Shown piece by piece: positions 58,728-64,000 of a DNA stretch of 64,000 nt. The translations under genes and the position numbers were made by a program. Location: the NCBI GenBank assembly GCA_020847045.1, contig JADLCT010000097.1:112709-176708 (forward strand). Reading direction: 5' to 3'. Below the pieces are notes generated by a model. It was not told where the DNA came from. It ran no database searches and saw only the letters and a list, made by a program, of their open reading frames with translations. Each line of letters starts with the position of its first letter. The stretch's first letter is position 1. The stretch comes from Bryobacterales bacterium (lineage in GTDB: Bacteria; Acidobacteriota; Terriglobia; Bryobacterales; Bryobacteraceae).

Positions 58728-59918
58728 CTAGTTCACCTTCACCGCGCTGCCCTTGCTCATCCGGCCGGTGGCGTCGGCCACCACGAGATCGCCGCCGTTG
58801 AGCCCTTCCAGCACCTCGACGCGATCACCGGCCAGGCGGCGTCCCGTGCGGGCGACGCGCTCGTCGAGCACGCCGTCCTTGACGACAAAGACGCGCTCGA
58901 TGCCGGCAAAGCTCACCAGAGCCGCGCGCGGAACCGTGATGCCCCGCGCGGCGGCGTTCACCGTGATGACGCCGTTCACGAAGGAGCCCGGACGCAGCGC
59001 GCCGTCCTCGTTCGGTATCTCGCCTTCGATCAGCAGCGTGCGGTTCTGAGCTTCAATGGCCGGACTGAGGCGCACGACGCGCCCGGCACGAATCAGCGGC
59101 GAACCCTCCAGGCGGATGTCGATCCGCTGTCCGCGCTGCACGCGGGCGGCCTGGCGCTCGGGCACCTCCAGGCGCACGCGCAACGGATGCTGCCGCACCA
59201 GCGTCACGACGGTGGCGTTGGACGCAAGAAACTCGCCGAGCGAGGCGGCGCGGCGCGTGATGGCGCCGGCAAAGGGAGCGCGCAGCGTGGCGTCGGCCAG
59301 TTGCTGGCGGGCGAGGTCGAGCTGGGCGCGGCGTTCGGTGAGTTGCGAGCGCGCCTCCATCACCTCGGAGAGCGCCCCCTGGTAGCGCGCCGCCGAACCC
59401 TGCGCCCGCACCTGCGCCTTCTCGAAGTCGATCTTCGACACGACGCCTTCCCGGGCCAGCCTCGCCGTGGTCTCCAGAATGAAGTTGGCTTCCTTCAACG
59501 CGGCGGCGGCCTCGCGGACATTGGAGACCTCCTCGGGCGTCACGCGGTCATCCGGCTTGCCCTGCAGCCCCAGGCGGGCGCGTGTCTGCTCCACCAGAGC
59601 GGCAGACTGGTGCACGCGGAACTCGTAGTCGGTCTTCTCCAGTTCGGCGATGATGTCGCCGGCCTTCACCACGCTGCCCAAATCCACGTTCAGCTTCACC
59701 ACCCGTCCGGGCACCTTCGTACTGACGTTGGCCATCTCTTCGGCGAACAGTTCGCCGTTGGCCTCGACGGTCTCCGGAATGGCGCCTGGCTCGACGCGCT
59801 CCACCTTCACGCGCAGCGGGGCGGACTGCTCCTTAGCGGCGACTTTTCCGTTAGAGTACGGCCCCGAGCAGGCGCACAGGGTGACAACAGCAGCGATGGC
59901 GGCGGCAAACCTCTTCAT
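58728..59918 (-). CDS. RND periplasmic adaptor lipoprotein (second)
   Basis: The 396-residue protein has a lipobox-like TLCAC with acyl-Cys17, a first barrel-sandwich half (VPGRVVKLNVDLGSVVKAGD), a helical hairpin and a second half (FAGAITRRAASLGEFLASNA), then beta-barrel and membrane-proximal regions. It should couple the RND pump encoded directly downstream to an outer-membrane channel. No regulator is adjacent; an M20 peptidase gene lies 61 nt upstream on the same strand. Confidence 0.92.
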   Translation of the reverse strand: MKRFAAAIAAVVTLCACSGPYSNGKVAAKEQSAPLRVKVERVEPGAIPETVEANGELFAEEMANVSTKVPGRVVKLNVDLGSVVKAGDIIAELEKTDYEFRVHQSAALVEQTRARLGLQGKPDDRVTPEEVSNVREAAAALKEANFILETTARLAREGVVSKIDFEKAQVRAQGSAARYQGALSEVMEARSQLTERRAQLDLARQQLADATLRAPFAGAITRRAASLGEFLASNATVVTLVRQHPLRVRLEVPERQAARVQRGQRIDIRLEGSPLIRAGRVVRLSPAIEAQNRTLLIEGEIPNEDGALRPGSFVNGVITVNAAARGITVPRAALVSFAGIERVFVVKDGVLDERVARTGRRLAGDRVEVLEGLNGGDLVVADATGRMSKGSAVKVN

Positions 59919-59979
59919 GAATCTGGACGGATTCTCTCACACTCCCGGGCGCGCAGGCGCGGCCGCTGCTGGAGGAGCT

Positions 59980-61437
59980 TCACTCCATCGACATCAGGGC
60001 GCCCAGCGTGGCGATTCCGTCCCACAGGTTGCCCAAACGGATGTTCTCATTGTGGGTGTGCTGGTTGTTGTCGTGATTGGCGATGGGCACGATCACGATG
60101 GGCGCGCCCAGCACCTCGTCGAAGACGTCAATGGGCAGTGTGCCTCCCATGGTGGGCTGTTTCACCACCGGTCCCCGCGCGGATTCCACGGCGCGCACGA
60201 CGCTAGCGGCGAAGGGATCGTCGAGCGGCACGCGGACGGCGCGCGTGCCCCGGCCCGCTACACGCACATGGCAGAGCTTGGCGTGGGCCAGGCGCTCCAC
60301 GGCTGTGGGCTCGCGGTTCTCGACGACGAAATAGCCCTGCCGGCGGATGTGCTCCACCACCTGCGCCACCGTCTTTGCCGGATCCATGCCCTTCACCAGA
60401 CGGATGCCCAGCGCGGCTGTGGCCGTGGCCGGCACGACGTTGCGCGCCTCGGTTCCCACGCCGCCACTGGCGAGCCCTTGCACGTTGAGAGCGGGCAGCG
60501 CCAGGGCCGCGTCGATCCGCTGGCCCGGCCTCTCGGCGGCGCCCAGTCCGAAGGCGCGCTTCAGATCCTCTTCCACGGGCGGAATCGCCGCGATGGCTTG
60601 GCGCTCGGCCTCGGTGAGCGGCGCGGCGCCGTCATAAAAGCCCGCGATGCGGACACGGCCGTCCTCATCCTTCATGGAGGCGAGCAGGTGGGCCAGCATC
60701 AGCGCGGGATTGGGAGCAAAATTGCCGTAGTGGCCGCTGTGCAGTTCGTGGTTGGGGCCATGAACGGTGATGGACAGCGAGGCCGCGCCACGCGCGCCAA
60801 AGGCGATCAACTGGCGGCGGCTCTGGTGCACCGGACCGTCGCAGAAGATCATGCCGTCAGCCTTCAGCAGCTCCTTGTTCCGCTCGAGGACGCTCCGCAT
60901 GTGCGGCGAGCCGGCCTCCTCTTCGCCATCGAAAAGAAACTTCAGGTTGGCCTTGGGGCGGACGCCGGAATCGAGCGCGGCGAGGAAAGCGATGATCGGG
61001 GCTTTGTCATCGCTGGCCGAGCGCGCCTGCAGCCGCCAGTCGTCGCCCAGCGTGGCCTCCGCGGCTGGCCAGGCCCGTTTCTCGCCATCCGGCCCGAGCA
61101 AAACGGGCTCAAACGGGCCACCCTGGCTCCACTCGCGCTCCACCACCGGCTGGCCGTCGTAGTGCGCATAGAAGAGGATGGTGCGGCGCGCGCCCGGCGT
61201 TTGAATTTCGCCGTACAAGGCCGGAGGGCCGCCGACGGTCTCAAGCCTCCGCAGGGCCACGCCGCGCCGGGCATACATTTTCATGATGAGCGCGGCATTG
61301 CGCTCCATGTCCGGCAGGTTGCGCGAGACATTCGGCAGGCTCAGCAGTTCGGCGAACTCGTTCAGCAGGGCCACGCGGTCCACGTTCTGCGCCGCCAGTG
61401 GCGCAAGCGCAAGAAAAGTCAATACCCATCGCATCAT
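59980..61437 (-). CDS. Exported M20-family metallopeptidase
   Basis: The 485-residue product has a short signal peptide (about 1-16). M20 signatures are FYAHYDGQPVVE (metal His and Asp), SASDDKAPI, FDGEEEAGSPH (catalytic Glu and bridging Glu) and HSGHYGNFAPNP in the lid region. A late His in NHDNNQHTHNENI fits the last metal ligand. The family removes amino acids from peptides or dipeptides with two zinc ions. ATG 61434 is an equally possible start. It is upstream of the second RND pair on the same strand, and whether it is co-transcribed is not clear. Confidence 0.88.
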   Translation of the reverse strand: MMRWVLTFLALAPLAAQNVDRVALLNEFAELLSLPNVSRNLPDMERNAALIMKMYARRGVALRRLETVGGPPALYGEIQTPGARRTILFYAHYDGQPVVEREWSQGGPFEPVLLGPDGEKRAWPAAEATLGDDWRLQARSASDDKAPIIAFLAALDSGVRPKANLKFLFDGEEEAGSPHMRSVLERNKELLKADGMIFCDGPVHQSRRQLIAFGARGAASLSITVHGPNHELHSGHYGNFAPNPALMLAHLLASMKDEDGRVRIAGFYDGAAPLTEAERQAIAAIPPVEEDLKRAFGLGAAERPGQRIDAALALPALNVQGLASGGVGTEARNVVPATATAALGIRLVKGMDPAKTVAQVVEHIRRQGYFVVENREPTAVERLAHAKLCHVRVAGRGTRAVRVPLDDPFAASVVRAVESARGPVVKQPTMGGTLPIDVFDEVLGAPIVIVPIANHDNNQHTHNENIRLGNLWDGIATLGALMSME

Positions 61438-61486
61438 GAAGCCACCCTAGCATGTGATAGGCTAGTAAGTTAGTTCGAGCCGCGGT

Positions 61487-62140
61487 ATGCCCGTCCGGGT
61501 GAGCGAATCGATCATTTTGCGGACATACCCGCTACGCGAGGCCGACCTCATTGTCAGCTTTTTCACGCGCGATGAAGGCAAGCTGCGTGGTGTGGCCAAA
61601 CGGGCCCGCCGCCCGGCCAACCGGTTCGGGGGCGGCATGGAACGGCTCTCCTACGTCAACATGCATTACGACCTGCGCGAGAACCGCGAGCTGATGACCC
61701 TGGATTCCTGTGAACTTCTCCGCTCGCAGTTTCCGCTCTCGGGCGATTACTCCACCACGGTGGTGGGCGACTTCATCGCCGAGACGGCTGACCATATGCT
61801 GCCGGCGAACGAGCCGAACGAACGGTTTTTCCGGTTGATCCTCACGGCCACAGCGCACATGATCCAGCGTGGCGCGGAGGGAGCGATGGAGGCGGCCACC
61901 TATTTTTCCCTGTGGGCCGTGCGGCTGTCGGGCTTCCTGCCGGAACTTGAATTGGAAGAAGAGGATCACGCCATCGCCAGTGAGATGCTGGTGACGCCCA
62001 TTCAAAAGCTGACGCCGCGGACATGGTCGCCGGCCACGGCGCGCGGGTTGCGGCGGCAGTTGATTTCGCTGATGGAAGAGCACGTCGAGCGCCGCATTCT
62101 CAGCGTGCGCGCCTTGGAGGGCCTCGCCTCGGCCCCGTAA
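61487..62140 (+). CDS. recO: DNA repair protein RecO
   Basis: The 217-residue protein has the N-terminal OB fold of RecO (ESIILRTYPLREADLIVSFFTRDEGKLRGVAKRARRP) and a helical C-terminal domain. RecO anneals single strands and loads RecA with RecR in gap repair. The Cys zinc site seen in many RecO proteins is absent: the segment where it would sit (LPELELEEEDHAIASEML) contains no Cys. It lies 18 nt upstream of glyQ, a commonly observed gene order. Confidence 0.88.
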   Translation: MPVRVSESIILRTYPLREADLIVSFFTRDEGKLRGVAKRARRPANRFGGGMERLSYVNMHYDLRENRELMTLDSCELLRSQFPLSGDYSTTVVGDFIAETADHMLPANEPNERFFRLILTATAHMIQRGAEGAMEAATYFSLWAVRLSGFLPELELEEEDHAIASEMLVTPIQKLTPRTWSPATARGLRRQLISLMEEHVERRILSVRALEGLASAP

Positions 62141-62158
62141 TCAGTAGCCAGAACCAGC

Positions 62159-63070
62159 ATGGACTCCTACCAACAGATCATTTTCAAACTCAAGAAGTAT
62201 TGGGCCGACCGCGGCTGCATTATTCAAGAGCCCTACGACACCGAGGTGGGTGCTGGCACCATGTGCCCGGAAACCTTCCTGCGCGTATTGGGTCCGAAGC
62301 CCTACCGCGTAGCCTATGTTCAGCCCAGCCGCCGGCCGGCCGACGGCCGCTACGGCGAGAACCCGAACCGGCTTTACAAGCACCAGCAGTTACAGGTGAT
62401 CCTGAAGCCCGCCCCGGCCGGCGTGATCGAGCAATACCTCGGTTCGCTGGAAGCCATTGGCATCGACCTGGCCAAGCACGACATCAAGTTCGAGGAAGAC
62501 AACTGGGAATCGCCGACGCTGGGCGCCTGGGGCATTGGCTGGCAGGTGATGCTGGACGGTTTGGAAATCACGCAGTTCACCTATTTCCAGCAGTGCGGCG
62601 GCATCGACCTGGACCTTTGCCCGGCCGAGTTGACTTACGGGTTGGAGCGTTTGGCAGCCTTCTTGCAAAACAAAGAGAGCGTCTACGAGATCGAGTGGGC
62701 CCCCGGCTTCACCTACGCCGACGTGCGTTTCGAAGATGAGCGCCAGAACTCGGTCTACAACTTCGAAATGGCTGACATCCCCACGCTGTGGAAGCTGTTC
62801 GACACTCACGAAGGTGAATGCCAGCGGCTGGTGGACGCCTTCCATGCGATCGAATCCTGCGACGCGGCGGCGCGGACGCGCTTTCCGGTACTGGCCGCCT
62901 ACGACCATGTGCTGAAGTGCTCGAATCTGTTCAACCTGCTTGACGCGCGCGGCGCGATCAGTGTGACCGAGCGGGTGGGCGTAATCGCCCGGGTGCGCAA
63001 ATTGGCTGTGGGAACGGCCCAACTGTGGATGGCGCAACAGACGCCCGCCACACCGGAGGTGGCCGCGTAA
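62159..63070 (+). CDS. glyQ: Glycyl-tRNA synthetase alpha subunit
   Basis: The 303-residue protein is close to the usual GlyQ length and shows its class II catalytic-core sequence: [36 protein letters not shown], the [17 protein letters not shown] motif and [20 protein letters not shown]. It forms an alpha2beta2 enzyme with GlyS and charges tRNA-Gly. The stop TAA overlaps the glyS ATG by one base (TAATG), so translation is coupled. Confidence 0.96.
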   Translation: MDSYQQIIFKLKKYWADRGCIIQEPYDTEVGAGTMCPETFLRVLGPKPYRVAYVQPSRRPADGRYGENPNRLYKHQQLQVILKPAPAGVIEQYLGSLEAIGIDLAKHDIKFEEDNWESPTLGAWGIGWQVMLDGLEITQFTYFQQCGGIDLDLCPAELTYGLERLAAFLQNKESVYEIEWAPGFTYADVRFEDERQNSVYNFEMADIPTLWKLFDTHEGECQRLVDAFHAIESCDAAARTRFPVLAAYDHVLKCSNLFNLLDARGAISVTERVGVIARVRKLAVGTAQLWMAQQTPATPEVAA

Positions 63071-64000
63071 TGGCGCTCGATTTTCTGCTCGAGATCGGCT
63101 CCGAGGAGATTCCCGATTGGATGATCGAGCCAGCACTCGACCATCTGAAGGCGGGCTTCACCAAACTGTTGGCCACCCATAAGTTGAAAGGCGAAGTGGC
63201 CTGGGCCGACGCGACGCCGCGGCGTCTGGTGGTGCTTCTGACCGGATTGCCCAAGGCGCAGAAGGATTCCGTGGAGACCGTCACCGGGCCGCCGAAGTCG
63301 GCCGGCGAGGGAGCGGCATTGGGCTTCGCCCGGAAGATGGGCGTTGCGCCGGAGCAGTTGGAGACGGCGTCCACCAACAAAGGCGAGTATTTTTGTTTCA
63401 AACGGAAACTGAGCGGCAGGCCGGCCGGGGAGATTCTCGCCTCGGCGCTGCCGCAGTTGATTCTCGGCATACCCTGGCCGAAAACGATGTACTGGCTCGG
63501 CAAGGGCGCGCCGCGCTTCATCCGTCCCATCCGCTGGATCGTGGCGCTGCTGGGCTCGAACGTGGTGGCGTTCGAGGTGGCGGGCGTACCGTCCGGAAAT
63601 ACCACGTGGGGCCACCGGCGGCTGGCGAAATCGAAGAAACCCATCAAGGTGTCGGTCCGGAACTACGAACAAAAGCTGCTGGACAATTTCGTGGTGGTGC
63701 GAGCGGCGGCCCGGCGGCGGATGATCGAAGCCGGCATCGCCGACCTGCTGGCCGGAACCGGTTTGCGCGTCAAACCCGACGCGGCCCTGGACAACACGCT
63801 CTGCTACCTCACCGAGTATCCGGCGCCGGTTCTCGGCTCCTTCGCCGAAAGCTACCTGTCGCTGCCGGCCGAGGTGCTGGTCACCGTCATGCGCCACCAC
63901 CAGAAGTACTACTCGGTGGTGCGGGCCGATGGCGCGCTCGCACCGCACTTCATCGCCGTGATGAACACGGCGAGCGATCCGGAAGGCTTTGTCCGCGCAG
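63070..64000 (+). CDS. glyS: Glycyl-tRNA synthetase beta subunit, partial (runs off right edge)
   Basis: The first 310 residues of GlyS are present, beginning FLLEIGSEEIPDWMIEPALD, with the RLVVLLTGLP segment, the TGPPKSAGEGAALGFARK motif, the RPIRWIVALLGS segment and EVLVTVMRHHQKYY. The complete protein is usually about 690 residues, so more than half lies beyond the window. The beta subunit supplies tRNA binding and the anticodon-interacting domain. It follows glyQ with a 1-nt overlap. Confidence 0.95.
   Translation, partial: MALDFLLEIGSEEIPDWMIEPALDHLKAGFTKLLATHKLKGEVAWADATPRRLVVLLTGLPKAQKDSVETVTGPPKSAGEGAALGFARKMGVAPEQLETASTNKGEYFCFKRKLSGRPAGEILASALPQLILGIPWPKTMYWLGKGAPRFIRPIRWIVALLGSNVVAFEVAGVPSGNTTWGHRRLAKSKKPIKVSVRNYEQKLLDNFVVVRAAARRRMIEAGIADLLAGTGLRVKPDAALDNTLCYLTEYPAPVLGSFAESYLSLPAEVLVTVMRHHQKYYSVVRADGALAPHFIAVMNTASDPEGFVRA

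Noticed and set aside
57720-60206. Plus-strand open frame of 828 codons
   Set aside because: It is opposite the RND pump and adaptor genes; no recognisable domain.

Overview
The window is a GC-rich, gene-dense bacterial chromosome segment of 64 kb. The best taxonomic guess is Acidobacteriota, close to Solibacter/Bryobacter. The guess rests on a secreted NHL-propeller protein ending in the kind of C-terminal domain that is abundant in Solibacter (TIGR03437-like), matrixin proteases carrying TIG/IPT or Ig-like tails, ThuA and DUF1080 secreted proteins, a FGly sulfatase, and TonB and RND systems of a Gram-negative envelope. This is inference from family content; no rRNA gene is present to test it. 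I saw no tRNA, rRNA, CRISPR array, insertion sequence or prophage.

Layout. 1-13796 (minus strand) is one compact operon of eight genes: DUF4159 protein, large vWA/amidotransferase-like membrane protein, a caspase/C13-like protein with Ser at the expected Cys position, a TPR gluzincin-type metallopeptidase, MoxR AAA+ ATPase, DUF58 protein, BatA-vWA membrane protein and a Gln-rich DUF4175 giant that leaves the window on the left. This is an envelope-associated MoxR/vWA system. 13912-21277 (plus) holds a small CPxCG protein, an Nramp transporter fused to a universal stress domain, a small secreted protein plus a matrixin protease with a TIG tail, a small unknown protein, a DinB-fold protein and a PHP-domain protein. 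21316-27041 (minus) holds a TonB receptor, a second DUF58 protein and the NHL protein. 27115-29220 (plus) holds a second matrixin and a DUF4440-like lipoprotein. 29254-37559 (minus) holds dnaB, then a TetR - adaptor - RND operon in which the RND pump is fused in frame to a TolC-type outer-membrane channel. 37600-38042 is the only long gene-poor gap; it contains a promoter-like element with a G9 spacer tract and a candidate small membrane ORF.

38043-45006 (plus) holds a secreted unknown protein, a polyprenyl glycosylphosphotransferase, an orotate phosphoribosyltransferase-like enzyme, then an overlapping trio of ceramidase-like, TPR metallopeptidase and RraA-like genes. 45012-49278 holds an M23 peptidase and a Tat-exported sulfatase (minus), divergent from a ThuA-like protein (plus). 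49297-54564 (minus) is pyruvate:ferredoxin oxidoreductase, a dihydroorotate dehydrogenase-like protein and a cyclophilin lipoprotein. 54757-55557 is a DUF1080 protein. 55563-61437 (minus) is M20 peptidase, RND adaptor and a second RND pump without its own TolC. 61487-64000 (plus) is the housekeeping set recO-glyQ-glyS, with glyS running off the right edge.

The strongest observations are the RND-TolC single-chain fusion with an internal signal-peptide-like junction, the active-site-altered C13-like protein inside the MoxR operon, the G9 tract placed exactly in a promoter spacer, a palindromic operator next to the tetR start, and a repeated pattern of -10-like boxes 6-7 nt upstream of start codons that suggests leaderless transcripts.
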